64,000 nt of DNA. Source: Senegalia massiliensis. Its GTDB lineage: Bacteria; Bacillota; Clostridia; Tissierellales; SIT17. Location of the stretch: contig NZ_QXXA01000013.1 of assembly GCF_009911265.1 (NCBI RefSeq), forward strand, positions 1 to 64,000, read 5' to 3'. Within the stretch, counting starts at the first letter, position 1. The number at the start of each line of letters is the position of its first letter. The position numbers were made by a program, and so were the translations under genes. The notes beneath the pieces were generated by a model. The model was given only the letters and a program-made list of their open reading frames with translations. It had not been told where the DNA came from and searched no databases. Below are positions 50,625 through 59,787 of the stretch, piece after piece.

Positions 50625-51263
50625 TCATTTTATAAAGTTGATAACACTTTCTATTAGATGTGGATTAGTAAATGCTATTGCCACGCCAATAAAACTTACT
50701 ACTACAAATTTTTCAGCTATATTATTCCTGCTGCTAAAATATATTGGCATTCTAATACACCTTTTTAGAGGGAATAATGGTAAGCCATACGTGGTAAAAC
50801 TATCCATTAGATAATGTCCTATGTATATTCCTACTATAAAAGCTATTCTATAGTTATATGAAACATCTAACATATATAGAGGGAGTATAAGTATAAGCCC
50901 ACCTATTATTGGATTATGAAATATAGTCCTATGGTATTCTCTTTTTTGAAATCCACCAAATAAGCTAAATTGATATACTACCTTACTAGATATGGCAGAT
51001 AATGTTATTATTGCTCCTAAGTACTTACAAAGGGTATTAGGCACTAATAACATTATCAAACCTATTAATATTTTTAAATAATTCCTATACTTTACACCTA
51101 CAGGAAATAGCAGTTTGTTTATTGTTGAATGTTCTTCATCTATATCCACTATTATACTTCCAATTGTAGTAATTCCTATAGTTGTGATTAAATCACTACC
51201 TATTATTCCAGACAAAACATATCCTGTAGTAGCACCTATAATTGCATGACTAGTTCCTTTCAT
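50625..51263 (-). CDS. YdjM-like membrane-bound metal-dependent hydrolase
   Basis: A 212-residue membrane protein of the DUF457/YdjM type: it begins MKGTSHAIIGATTGY and has the metal-site motifs SIIVDIDEEHS, YHRTIFHN and GHYLMDSFT. Start ATG 51263 follows AAGGTGGAGA; the in-frame ATG at 51317 lacks a site. Family members are often LexA-regulated in other bacteria, but here an operator-type promoter (site 6) drives it. The substrate is unknown. Confidence 0.8.
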   Translation of the reverse strand: MKGTSHAIIGATTGYVLSGIIGSDLITTIGITTIGSIIVDIDEEHSTINKLLFPVGVKYRNYLKILIGLIMLLVPNTLCKYLGAIITLSAISSKVVYQFSLFGGFQKREYHRTIFHNPIIGGLILILPLYMLDVSYNYRIAFIVGIYIGHYLMDSFTTYGLPLFPLKRCIRMPIYFSSRNNIAEKFVVVSFIGVAIAFTNPHLIESVINFIK

Positions 51264-51339
51264 TTTTATCTCCACCTTATCTAAACTATTTTTCATACTC
51301 TCAAATAATATATTCAATGTTTAAATTAACCTTAAATAT

Positions 51340-51368
51340 ATTATAACACAACGTTTATATTGTGTAAA
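51340..51368 (-). promoter_or_regulatory. Promoter with palindromic operator, site 6
   Basis: On the - strand: TTTACA, 17-bp spacer, TATAAT. The palindrome is ACACAACGTTTATATTGTGT on the + strand, the cleanest match. Confidence 0.8.
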
Positions 51369-51412
51369 ACAAGATATGGTAATATCAATAATTTGAAATA
51401 AAATAGTTAGTA

Positions 51413-51447
51413 AAAAAACTACTCTAAAATTAATTAGAGTAGTTTTA
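51413..51447 (-). terminator. Terminator of the large secreted protein gene
   Basis: AAAACTACTCTAATTAATTT stem (10-12 bp), followed on the - strand by T7. Confidence 0.85.
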
Positions 51448-54400
51448 ATTTGTTCTATTTATCTTTGTATCTTTTATTGCATTACCTTTAATCTTTAAGA
51501 TTTCACCATCCCATAATTCATGAGAATTGTAGTTATATATTATACTATCTTTATAAGCAGTTATATCAGTTGATATCATAGAGCCTTCAGAAGTGTTTAC
51601 ATCAGAATAGTATTCTCCTTCCCATGTGGTCCATACTCCATCATCTTCTACAATTTTCATTTTAATATTTCCATCTGGAATAGAATTAATATCCATTTCT
51701 GCTATAACTTCTTGCGGATCTCCTATTGCATCTATTCTAAATGTTACATAATAACCTGCTTTATAATAAACAAATAAATCGTCTTTAGGTATAGGATAAA
51801 TATATCCATAATCTTGATGATTAACCATATCAGTAATTCTATAGTTTTTTAGATATATCTCATAATTATTATACTCTCCATAAACATTATATCTACTTAT
51901 ACCGACATTATCGGTTGCTATAACATGAAGGTAATATCCCTCTCCATGTGAAGGCTTATTTATATTATTCCCTCCACTATGAGTAGTAAAATCTGTAAAA
52001 TCAGTTTGCTTTGAACTTGTTTTTAGCCATTTATACTGTATTTTTTTTACTCCACTTCTATTATCACTAGCATTTAACTGTATTTCATCAGTTGGGAGTA
52101 AAATCCCTTCTGTCTGGCTTATGTGAATATCTGGTTTTGTGTTATCTATTCTTAAATTCATTCCTGTACTACCATACCCTAAATGATTATCTGCATAGTC
52201 TATATAGTAGTACTGCATATCATAGTCTTTTTCATTGTCAGTAGAATTTTCTTTAGTTTTAATTGTCCATTCTACCTCTCGATAACCACTAGACTCATAT
52301 GTTTCTATTGCACTATCAAAATCTATATATAGACTTGTTTTAAAATAGTCATTATGAGTTGATGTATTAGACCAATTATGTTTACTTCTAGCATCTACAC
52401 CATCAGCATATAATCTAGCATAAGATATCCATATACCACTATCCTTATCGTAACCTCTCAGTTTATATTTAATAGTATCATTAGGCTGTACCCAATAGTC
52501 ATTACTATTTTTATATCTATGACCTGTAATAGAGTGTGATATATGTTCAGGTAGAGATTGATCTATTTCGTAAGTACCACTAGTTACAATATTACTAAGA
52601 CCTACATTATCAATAACCTCTGCTTGTATTTTCCAAGTACCTTCTGATTCTAAAGAAATATTTGAAGTAGTATCTCCTATTATCCATGAACTCCAACTAC
52701 CATAATTATTACCATCATCACTAGATAGTCTATATCTCCATTTCTGTACACCACTTCTACTATCCGATGGATTAAATGATATAGTCTGATTACTGTTTGT
52801 CCAATTCAAACTAGTAGGTGAATATGTTCCACTAGGTTTAGTGTTATCTACTTTTATAATTTTATTAGTATTTTCCCACTTATTATTATTTGCATAATCA
52901 TAAGTGTAATAATCTACATTATCTTTATATAAGTATTTAACATTAGAATCTATATCTTGTGACGTATTAACATTAACATCAAATTCATATTCTTTTGCAG
53001 CTCCATTACCATCAATTACTCTACCACTTGGAATTGAAAAATCAGATGAATCTTTTACATATTCTGAGTAATTCCCCTCCCAATAAGTGTAAGCTCTATT
53101 TTTATGATTATTTAATGATAAATATGTTAATTTAAGTCCAGAACGGTCATCTTGACCTTTTACCCTTATTTTCAATTTATCAGATTGCCTTACCCAATAA
53201 TTATTTTCATCTATGTATCGAGCACCTATTATTTCATCTGATAAATGATATGGTCTACTACCATCTACTCTTAAATTCATTCCTGTATCAGTATATCCAA
53301 CATTATTACCTGCATTGTCTCTGTAATAATATTGGGCATCGTAATCTTTTTCATAATTAGAAGAGTAGTTTTTAGGTTTTATTGTCCACTCAATTTCTTT
53401 ATGACTTCCACTCTCATATGTTTCATTTGCAGAAACAAACTCTAAATAATTACTTTTCATAAAGTGATTATTATGAGTGGAAGAATTATTCCAATCATGT
53501 TGACTTCGAGAGTCTACTCCCGATGAAGTAAATCTACCATAGCTATATCTTATTCCACTTAGACTATCATAACCTCTCATTTTATACTTAACTGATTCAT
53601 TTGGTCTTATCCAATAGTCATTACCTTTTCTATACCTCTCTCCTGTAATACTATGACTATAATGTTCTGGAGAAGTTTTATCAATATAGTAATGACCACT
53701 ATATAAACCTTTTGAGTTTCCTGCATTATCATAAACTGCAACGTAAATTCTATTTTTCCCTTCAGTAGATAATGTTATATTTTTACTAGTATCACCATTT
53801 ATATAGCTACTATAGTTACCCCATGAGCCATTTTTATATACTTTATATCTCCATCTATAAACTCCACTACCTCCACTATCACTAGGGTTGAAATTTACAG
53901 TAAGATTACTATTTCTCCAACTAGAACTATTCGGTGAAAAAGTACCACCAGGATCAGTTTTATCTATTTTATAGTAACCACTTGTTTTAGAAGTAGAATG
54001 TCCAGAATAATCCTTTGCAGTACCTGTTATTCTCCAAATCCCTTCAGAATAGAATGTAACTTTTGTTCCATTGTTACCTCTTTTATAACCAGAATTATAT
54101 CCAGATTTATAGTATCTATAACTTACATTATCAACACCATAATCATCACTTGCTCTAATAGTTACTGTAACATCCTGATTAGTCCAACCTTTACTGTTAG
54201 GTGAATACCATAAGTTAGGAGGATTATTATCGGTGCTATCAGTAACAACAGATATATCCATTCTATCAGCCATAGATTTTTTTGAATTGCTACTCCAAGG
54301 TGCTGACCCTCTCATTCCAGTATATCCATTTGAGCCTTGTTTTTTATCGACTGAAGTTAAACGAGGAACAGCATTATTGAACTTAATTGCATTACTATCA

Positions 54401-55005
54401 TAAACATATGGAGGAGATTTATATCTACCATCAGTAAGATATAAATTACCGCTTATTGTTCCATTTGACCTTAAATAACCTTGATCTCTACCATCTAATT
54501 TAAGAACAAATACAGCATCAAATCTTATATCACCTAGTCCAACAGTATTTAATTCTGATTGTGTTATTTTTCCTGTGTCTACAAACTCTTTTTTTAATGT
54601 ACTCATTAAACTATTTGAACCAGATTTCCACTTTAACCTCTTTAAAGTATAGATATATTTACCACTTATTTCTTCTTTCTCTATAAAGCCTTTATGTCCA
54701 AAAGGTATTATAGTCCATAATACCTTTCCATTATCTAATCTAACTCTTACTTGATATCCTTCTGTTCCCCATCTATAATATGCACTACTATCCATTATTC
54801 CTCTTGATACAAATTTTATTTCATCAGTAGATTTTACATAATAGGCTTTATCAGTACCAAGATAAGAGTTTGCCCAACTATAAAAATTTGTTGGATCATT
54901 ATCTGATGACGAGTAACCATAAGAAGTATTCATGTATTGATGAGGTGATATAGTGGTAATTAACATCATAATAATAAATGTAATTATTATCTTTCTAAAT
55001 TTCAA
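51445..55005 (-). CDS. Large secreted repeat protein, probable surface adhesin
   Basis: A 1186-residue exported protein starting at TTG 55005 after GGGGGTGA. It has a signal peptide (KFRKIIITFIIMMLITTIS). Then comes a unique domain of about 230 residues, and alternating repeats. One repeat type is an Ig-like unit of about 85 residues (FSPNSSSWRNSNLTVNFNPS and its partner YSPTSLNWTNSNQTISFNPS). Another of about 140 residues occurs twice in close form (PEHYSHSITGERY and PEHISHSITGHRY) plus a more distant third copy. There is no LPxTG or membrane anchor. Its location between the prepilin peptidase and the pilus operon suggests a pilus-associated or cell-surface adhesin. Confidence 0.75.
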   Translation of the reverse strand: MKFRKIIITFIIMMLITTISPHQYMNTSYGYSSSDNDPTNFYSWANSYLGTDKAYYVKSTDEIKFVSRGIMDSSAYYRWGTEGYQVRVRLDNGKVLWTIIPFGHKGFIEKEEISGKYIYTLKRLKWKSGSNSLMSTLKKEFVDTGKITQSELNTVGLGDIRFDAVFVLKLDGRDQGYLRSNGTISGNLYLTDGRYKSPPYVYDSNAIKFNNAVPRLTSVDKKQGSNGYTGMRGSAPWSSNSKKSMADRMDISVVTDSTDNNPPNLWYSPNSKGWTNQDVTVTIRASDDYGVDNVSYRYYKSGYNSGYKRGNNGTKVTFYSEGIWRITGTAKDYSGHSTSKTSGYYKIDKTDPGGTFSPNSSSWRNSNLTVNFNPSDSGGSGVYRWRYKVYKNGSWGNYSSYINGDTSKNITLSTEGKNRIYVAVYDNAGNSKGLYSGHYYIDKTSPEHYSHSITGERYRKGNDYWIRPNESVKYKMRGYDSLSGIRYSYGRFTSSGVDSRSQHDWNNSSTHNNHFMKSNYLEFVSANETYESGSHKEIEWTIKPKNYSSNYEKDYDAQYYYRDNAGNNVGYTDTGMNLRVDGSRPYHLSDEIIGARYIDENNYWVRQSDKLKIRVKGQDDRSGLKLTYLSLNNHKNRAYTYWEGNYSEYVKDSSDFSIPSGRVIDGNGAAKEYEFDVNVNTSQDIDSNVKYLYKDNVDYYTYDYANNNKWENTNKIIKVDNTKPSGTYSPTSLNWTNSNQTISFNPSDSRSGVQKWRYRLSSDDGNNYGSWSSWIIGDTTSNISLESEGTWKIQAEVIDNVGLSNIVTSGTYEIDQSLPEHISHSITGHRYKNSNDYWVQPNDTIKYKLRGYDKDSGIWISYARLYADGVDARSKHNWSNTSTHNDYFKTSLYIDFDSAIETYESSGYREVEWTIKTKENSTDNEKDYDMQYYYIDYADNHLGYGSTGMNLRIDNTKPDIHISQTEGILLPTDEIQLNASDNRSGVKKIQYKWLKTSSKQTDFTDFTTHSGGNNINKPSHGEGYYLHVIATDNVGISRYNVYGEYNNYEIYLKNYRITDMVNHQDYGYIYPIPKDDLFVYYKAGYYVTFRIDAIGDPQEVIAEMDINSIPDGNIKMKIVEDDGVWTTWEGEYYSDVNTSEGSMISTDITAYKDSIIYNYNSHELWDGEILKIKGNAIKDTKINRTN

Positions 55006-55035
55006 TTAGTCACCCCCTTTCTATATTGTAGAGGT

Positions 55036-55083
55036 AAATTTAACTATAACATCACTCATTATCGTGATGTTATAGTTAAATTT
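55036..55083. terminator. Terminator overlapping the lipoprotein stop
   Basis: Perfect 20-bp arms (AAATTTAACTATAACATCAC). The last codons of the 55059 gene lie in the stem. Confidence 0.8.
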
Positions 55084-56135
55084 AATCCACTAACTGTATA
55101 TTTTTTAGTGTTATTATTCCAATACACTTGTATATTAGAATAATCTTTGCAATAATATAATCCTTTACTTCTTAATTGTTTCAAGATACTTGAGCGATTA
55201 GTTTGTGATGTAACTAATTTAACAGCACTCACATCAATTATGCTATAATCTTGAATTTCATTATCTATAAACAAGTGTGACTCTTTCCATTTCATACTAT
55301 ATAAATTATTTCTAACTGTACTAGTACTCATAGATCCATTTGATAACTTACTTAGGTAACTATTGAATGTAGGCACTTTTTCTTTGTTTAGTGTTTGATA
55401 TTTCCCTTTCCCTACTGCGTATTGACTTTTTAAATAACTTTCCATTTGATAATCTCTACCACTAGGCTTATTTAACCCTGCTACTTTTGTACCTACACTT
55501 ATAATTTTGTTTGCTGGATTTTTTGTTATCTCACTACTTATTCTACTTCTACTCGTTTCTTTTCCATCCTTATATGTAACTTTATATGTAATTGTTCTTA
55601 GTCCATTTCTTCCACTTTGTTTAATTACTTCTTTTCCTTTTTCAAGCGTTGAATCATTTTGTCTTATAGTTTTATAATAAATAGTTTCTGTCTTCGTAAT
55701 TCTTTTAGTGGTTGTCTTAGGTGTTGAGTCACTTTTATCGGAGCTTTTCTTACTACTGTTTGTACCTTTACCACCACTTACTTTATTATTGTCATTTTTG
55801 CTATTAGCCACTTTCTTTTTATCTTTTTTATTATCGTCTATTTTATTAGTTTTATCTTTACTATCTTTACTATCTTTACTATCTTTACTATCTTTATCAG
55901 AATTCTTTTTATCAAAGTTATCATCTTTTCCTTTGGCATCTTCATCTTTTTCAGACTCTGTCTCATTCTTCTCACTTGCTTTTTCTTTTCCTATTTCCTT
56001 TTCAATAGCACTATCTTCACTTTTTTTTGTAGTTTCATCTTTCTTTTTCTTTTCTCCACATCCTGTTAACATAAATATTAATGTTATAAGCATAATACTT
56101 ATAATAATTACTTTTTTATTTTTCAAGTTTTTCAC
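55059..56135 (-). CDS. Lipoprotein with low-complexity Lys/Asp/Ser spacer
   Basis: A 358-residue lipoprotein: signal with lipobox MLTGC, then about 130 residues of K, D, E, S and N including four KDS repeats. Next is a region (TKRITKTETIYYKTIRQNDS) like G5/YabE-type surface repeats, and then a C-terminal domain of about 130 residues. The start is GTG 56135 behind GGGGAG; the frame extends to 56171, but that lies over the promoter. Driven by operator site 7. Probably anchored outside the membrane and tied to the pilus or adhesin. Confidence 0.7.
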   Translation of the reverse strand: MKNLKNKKVIIISIMLITLIFMLTGCGEKKKKDETTKKSEDSAIEKEIGKEKASEKNETESEKDEDAKGKDDNFDKKNSDKDSKDSKDSKDSKDKTNKIDDNKKDKKKVANSKNDNNKVSGGKGTNSSKKSSDKSDSTPKTTTKRITKTETIYYKTIRQNDSTLEKGKEVIKQSGRNGLRTITYKVTYKDGKETSRSRISSEITKNPANKIISVGTKVAGLNKPSGRDYQMESYLKSQYAVGKGKYQTLNKEKVPTFNSYLSKLSNGSMSTSTVRNNLYSMKWKESHLFIDNEIQDYSIIDVSAVKLVTSQTNRSSILKQLRSKGLYYCKDYSNIQVYWNNNTKKYTVSGLNLTITSR

Positions 56136-56159
56136 TCCCCTTATTTTTTCTATACTTAT

Positions 56160-56206
56160 ATTATAACACAATATAAGTGTTGTGTCGACACTAATATTGT
56201 GTTATT
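56160..56206 (-). promoter_or_regulatory. Promoter with two adjacent palindromic operators, site 7
   Basis: On the - strand: TCGACA, 17-bp spacer, TATAAT. ACACAATATAAGTGTTGTGT (56167-56186, + strand) fills the spacer, and a second similar palindrome (ACACTAATATTGTGTT, about 56188-56203) abuts it upstream. Confidence 0.8.
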
Positions 56207-56240
56207 TATAAACATATTATATCATATTTTAAATAATTAA

Positions 56241-56276
56241 AAACCTCTAATACAAGCATAAGTGTATTAGAGGTTT
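56241..56276 (-). terminator. Terminator of the Tad operon
   Basis: 14-bp stem AAACCTCTAATACA/TGTATTAGAGGTTT followed by T-rich DNA on the - strand. It overlaps the last codons of the 56267 gene. Confidence 0.85.
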
Positions 56277-56794
56277 GACTTTAATTGACTGGAAGATAAT
56301 TTATAAATTTTTAAAGTTTTTTTTCGAAACATTCCTTTAACTTTAAATTCTAATATAGCTACTGTTGTTGGATTTTGAATTTCTATTGTTCTATTCAATG
56401 TTGGTGAATAATAATCACTTTCTGTATTGTTTATTATTTCAAACTCTACTATATTAGGTTTTTCATAAATTATATTCTTTCTGATAGGTTCTAAAGTATC
56501 TTTATCTAAATTTAAATTATTAGCCAATATAGTTATAAAATTTTCTTCTCCCTTTACAGGATCTATCAAAAAATTCCCTCTTGCTAATTCTTCACCTTCT
56601 AAAACTGCTAATGAACTAGCTTTCACAGAATTATTAACTGCATTCTTGACTTTTTTTTCTTTTAATTTTAAATTAGCAGAATCAAATATAAAAGCAGTTA
56701 ATCCTGTAAATATTACAATGAAAATAATAAGCCATAGATAAGCATTTCCTTTTTTCCCAGATAACATTTTTTTGTTTATATTTGTAATCACCAC
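56267..56794 (-). CDS. TadE/TadF-like pseudopilin
   Basis: A 175-residue protein with a short basic leader (NKKMLSGKKGNA) and one N-terminal hydrophobic helix (YLWLIIFIVIFTGLTAFIF), the mark of pilin-like proteins, then an outer domain. Its GTG start overlaps the stop of the preceding gene. It is probably cut by the A24 peptidase and incorporated at the pilus base or tip. Last gene of the operon. Confidence 0.7.
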   Translation of the reverse strand: MVITNINKKMLSGKKGNAYLWLIIFIVIFTGLTAFIFDSANLKLKEKKVKNAVNNSVKASSLAVLEGEELARGNFLIDPVKGEENFITILANNLNLDKDTLEPIRKNIIYEKPNIVEFEIINNTESDYYSPTLNRTIEIQNPTTVAILEFKVKGMFRKKTLKIYKLSSSQLKSNL

Positions 56795-57240
56795 TTCTCA
56801 CTCATTCCACTAGCTTTTTCACCTATCCAAAATTTACTTTCTGGTACAGCCATATTTAGAAGATAAAACTTATGTGGTTTCTTATAAATAACCTTTAATT
56901 CAATTTCATCTCCTCTACTTACATATGTACTATCATAGGAATCTCCTGCATATGTAGGAGTTATTATTATTTCTAAGTCACTAGAATTAAATCCTTGACT
57001 TTCTAATTCATCAACTAATTCTTGTTGTAGCGAATTATCAAATTGTCCCTGTACTAATGCTCTATCTAGTTTCTTATATGCTACATTTTCCATATCGTTT
57101 CTTTTCATAAAGTAACTTGCTCCGAAAATTAAATAGAGGATAAAATAAGTTATAAATGTTGAAATTAGAATAAATCCTAGTAATGTATATCCTTTTTTAT
57201 TTTTAATTGTATTTTTAATTCTTTTTTTAAATTCACCCAT
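56788..57240 (-). CDS. TadE-like pseudopilin
   Basis: A 150-residue protein: basic leader (RIKNTIKNKKG), then YTLLGFILISTFITYFILYL and an outer domain of about 100 residues. KKG before the helix is a plausible prepilin cleavage site. The ribosome binding site is AAGGAGAGG. Acts with the next gene as minor pilins. Confidence 0.7.
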   Translation of the reverse strand: MGEFKKRIKNTIKNKKGYTLLGFILISTFITYFILYLIFGASYFMKRNDMENVAYKKLDRALVQGQFDNSLQQELVDELESQGFNSSDLEIIITPTYAGDSYDSTYVSRGDEIELKVIYKKPHKFYLLNMAVPESKFWIGEKASGMSEKW

Positions 57241-57256
57241 TTTATCCTCTCCTTAT

Positions 57257-57430
57257 TTATGGTGCTACATCTAAATTTTCTATAGTTGTACTTGCTTCTG
57301 TTCCTTTTTGTGTAATAGTATCTGCTAATGGTGGTAGTACGTTATAGCCAATTATTGCGACTACTGCCAAAATCATTAAAAATACTACATATCCATTACC
57401 TCTTTTTTCTTTCAATACCTTTTTTAACAT
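57257..57430 (-). CDS. flp: Flp-type pilin (57 aa)
   Basis: A 57-residue frame: MLKKVLKEKRGNGYVVFLMI then LAVVAIIGYNVLPPLADTIT. It resembles the neighbouring 57450 pilin closely (KKVLKEKRGNG, VVAIIGY, PP). The short basic leader, helix and small tail are those of Flp pilins. The ribosome binding site is AAAAGGAG. Likely a major or alternate pilin subunit. Confidence 0.8.
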   Translation of the reverse strand: MLKKVLKEKRGNGYVVFLMILAVVAIIGYNVLPPLADTITQKGTEASTTIENLDVAP

Positions 57431-57449
57431 TATTTTAATCTCCTTTTTA

Positions 57450-57665
57450 TTAAGGTGTTACTTTTTTACCTTCTATTGCATCCATTGTATCTCCGACATT
57501 AGTATTTGCAGATTCTCCTTCTGCAGTAATTTTATCCATTGTAGGAGGCATTACTAAATAGCCAATTATTGCGACTACCGCTAAAATTATTAAAAATGCT
57601 ACAAATCCATTACCCCTTTTTTCTTTCAATACCTTTTTTAACTTATCAACTAAATACTCTTTCAT
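57450..57665 (-). CDS. flp: Flp-type pilin
   Basis: A 71-residue pilin with basic leader (VDKLKKVLKEKRG), helix (FVAFLIILAVVAIIGYLV) and an acidic tail. Tandem duplicate of the 57257 gene. The ribosome binding site is AAGGAGTT. Probably processed after the leader by the 49804 peptidase. Confidence 0.82.
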   Translation of the reverse strand: MKEYLVDKLKKVLKEKRGNGFVAFLIILAVVAIIGYLVMPPTMDKITAEGESANTNVGDTMDAIEGKKVTP

Positions 57666-57718
57666 TTTACCAACTCCTTTTTTATTTTTTTATTTATTTA
57701 TAACAATTAAAAATAAAC

Positions 57719-57937
57719 TTATTTAACTTCTTGAATTAATGTATCATCAGAATTGTAGTAATCTGTTTCAATCATTTTTTTTCCTCTATTATCTAAAGCG
57801 TTTTTTACTGTTGGCAATAAATTATAACCAATAACTGCTATCACAGCTATTATTAAAATTAAGCATATTAATCCATTTGCTTTTTTACTTTTTAAAATGG
57901 AACTGAATCTATTGCTTGAAATGTTGAAATTAACCAA
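57719..57937 (-). CDS. Flp-like pilin overlapping tadC
   Basis: A 72-residue pilin-like protein: SSILKSKKANG leader, helix LICLILIIAVIAVIGYNLLP, acidic tail. The TTG start follows AGGTGG and lies inside the end of tadC (46-bp overlap), so its translation is probably coupled. More diverged than the other two. Confidence 0.7.
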   Translation of the reverse strand: MVNFNISSNRFSSILKSKKANGLICLILIIAVIAVIGYNLLPTVKNALDNRGKKMIETDYYNSDDTLIQEVK

Positions 57938-58824
57938 GGATAACCACCTACCAATACAAATGCCATAAGAGGTATGACTAATAATATAAACATAAATATA
58001 GTTTTTTTAGCATCTCTTTTTTTCCTTGCAATTTTAGTTAATTGCTTTCCATATTTTCTATTATTTTTTATATATCTCAAACTTGTTGACCTACTACTTG
58101 TTAACATCTGTTCAAGAGAAATTACAATACTTCTAAAGTCATCATTTGCAGTTCTTTCTCTTAAATCAATTAATGCCTTCTTAGGATTTTCACTAAAGTT
58201 TGTTGCAGCTCTTTCCAAATCACTTTTAAAGTGATTTGATCTGTTCATAAGACCTATTAATATTTGTTTTACAGGTTTTCCACCTCTAATCATCATAATA
58301 GTATATGTTTGTAACATTACTATTTCATTTTGTCCTAATGTTTTCCTGTAAACTACATACAGTCTTAATACGATTGAAGGTAGAAAATAAGATAATAAAC
58401 ACACTATAATAATAAATTCCCAACTGATTGCAAAATTTACTTTACTTAAGTTTTCCTCTCCAATTTTTTTTGCTATTTCTTGTAACCTATTATTATTTAT
58501 AATATTATTAATTTCAGTAGTAATCTTAATTAAAATCATAAATAGTATTGTTACAATTGGTGACATTATAGAAATTATTTCTAACATCCCAGTTGTTATA
58601 TTAAGTCCAGATGCTTTAACTAATTTACTTTTCCTTTTATAGCTTTTACTATTTTCTTTGCTTAAAGCCCATTTCATTTTTTTATTTTTTGCTAAATTTC
58701 TAATCTTGTTACCTATTGGTGAATCTCTAACCCTCTTTCTTTTTCTTTGAGGAATCAATTCAATTATTAGTAATAAAATTGAAATAGAGATTAGAACAGA
58801 ATATATATTTATATCTAATTCCAT
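57892..58824 (-). CDS. tadC: TadC-like pilus platform protein
   Basis: A 310-residue inner-membrane protein of the type II secretion F family. N-terminal helix (5-22), a basic region, a membrane pair in the middle, a soluble GSPF-like domain (about 175-260) and two C-terminal helices. With TadB it forms the membrane platform turned by TadA. The ribosome binding site is GGGGGGA. Confidence 0.82.
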   Translation of the reverse strand: MELDINIYSVLISISILLLIIELIPQRKRKRVRDSPIGNKIRNLAKNKKMKWALSKENSKSYKRKSKLVKASGLNITTGMLEIISIMSPIVTILFMILIKITTEINNIINNNRLQEIAKKIGEENLSKVNFAISWEFIIIVCLLSYFLPSIVLRLYVVYRKTLGQNEIVMLQTYTIMMIRGGKPVKQILIGLMNRSNHFKSDLERAATNFSENPKKALIDLRERTANDDFRSIVISLEQMLTSSRSTSLRYIKNNRKYGKQLTKIARKKRDAKKTIFMFILLVIPLMAFVLVGGYPWLISTFQAIDSVPF

Positions 58825-58846
58825 ATTTATATTAATCCCCCCTCTT

Positions 58847-59773
58847 TTAAATCTTTTCTATCAATGTACTTGTGAAAATTCCTATTGCTACAGATATTAC
58901 CCACATAGTTATTATTCCATTTCCTGCAGTAGTATATAAATATAGGAACTTAGCTATATCATTTATAAATATGTTAAATAAGAATACTCCTAATGTAGAC
59001 AAAGTAAGTATTAAAAATGTTAACTTAGTAGAGGTTAACTCTGATTTACTTTCTTCCATATCATGAATATCATCATTAATTAAGTCATTTAAGAACAGTA
59101 ATTCATCAGATATATCTCCAGAGCCTTCATAACTCATTACCAATAATTCTGCAAAAGCATATGCCCAAACATACTTTAAACTATCTGCAAATTCTCTAAA
59201 ATATTTTTTATATTCATACTCACTTGATAATCTTCTTGCTAATCTTTCAAATACATAACTAATTTCATTAGGCATATCAATATAACATTCATTTAAAGTT
59301 GCTTTGATATTTTTATTAGTTAAATATATATCAGTAAATTTTTGTACTGCTATAGGAAATTGTCTATGTATTTTTTTTAATCTCAGATTAAGATATAAAT
59401 TAAATGAATAATGAATAAAAAATATAAAAACCATACCTATTATTAATATAGATAACCACATATTCATTATTGTAAATAAAAATATAACTAATATAAGTGT
59501 TGCTAAAAATGAAATGGTAATAAAACCTTCGGCGATAATATTTACTTGGTCTCTTTTCATGTCACTAATAACTGATATTTTCATTGCATATTTTGATCTA
59601 AGATTATAAATATACTCATTTTTCTTGAATAATTTATCTGTTATAAAAGATATTCTTCTAAAATTAATTGTAAATTTCTTTTTTCTTGCTACTCTTAATT
59701 TTCTTTTTCTATGTCCCATTAATTCAATTATAAAAAGAATTATTGGGATAGATAGTGGTATTACATATAACAT
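58847..59773 (-). CDS. tadB: TadB-like pilus platform protein
   Basis: A 308-residue membrane protein with the same fold and helix pattern as TadC, including the soluble domain (FPIAVQKFTDIYLTNKNIK). It follows tadA by 14 bases. The ribosome binding site is GAAGGGAG. Confidence 0.82.
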   Translation of the reverse strand: MLYVIPLSIPIILFIIELMGHRKRKLRVARKKKFTINFRRISFITDKLFKKNEYIYNLRSKYAMKISVISDMKRDQVNIIAEGFITISFLATLILVIFLFTIMNMWLSILIIGMVFIFFIHYSFNLYLNLRLKKIHRQFPIAVQKFTDIYLTNKNIKATLNECYIDMPNEISYVFERLARRLSSEYEYKKYFREFADSLKYVWAYAFAELLVMSYEGSGDISDELLFLNDLINDDIHDMEESKSELTSTKLTFLILTLSTLGVFLFNIFINDIAKFLYLYTTAGNGIITMWVISVAIGIFTSTLIEKI

Positions 59774-59787
59774 TTTATAACTCCCTT

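Noticed and set aside
55708-56166. 152-codon frame opposite the lipoprotein
   Set aside because: It is a Leu/Ser-rich mirror of the low-complexity Lys/Asp/Ser region of the 55059 gene.
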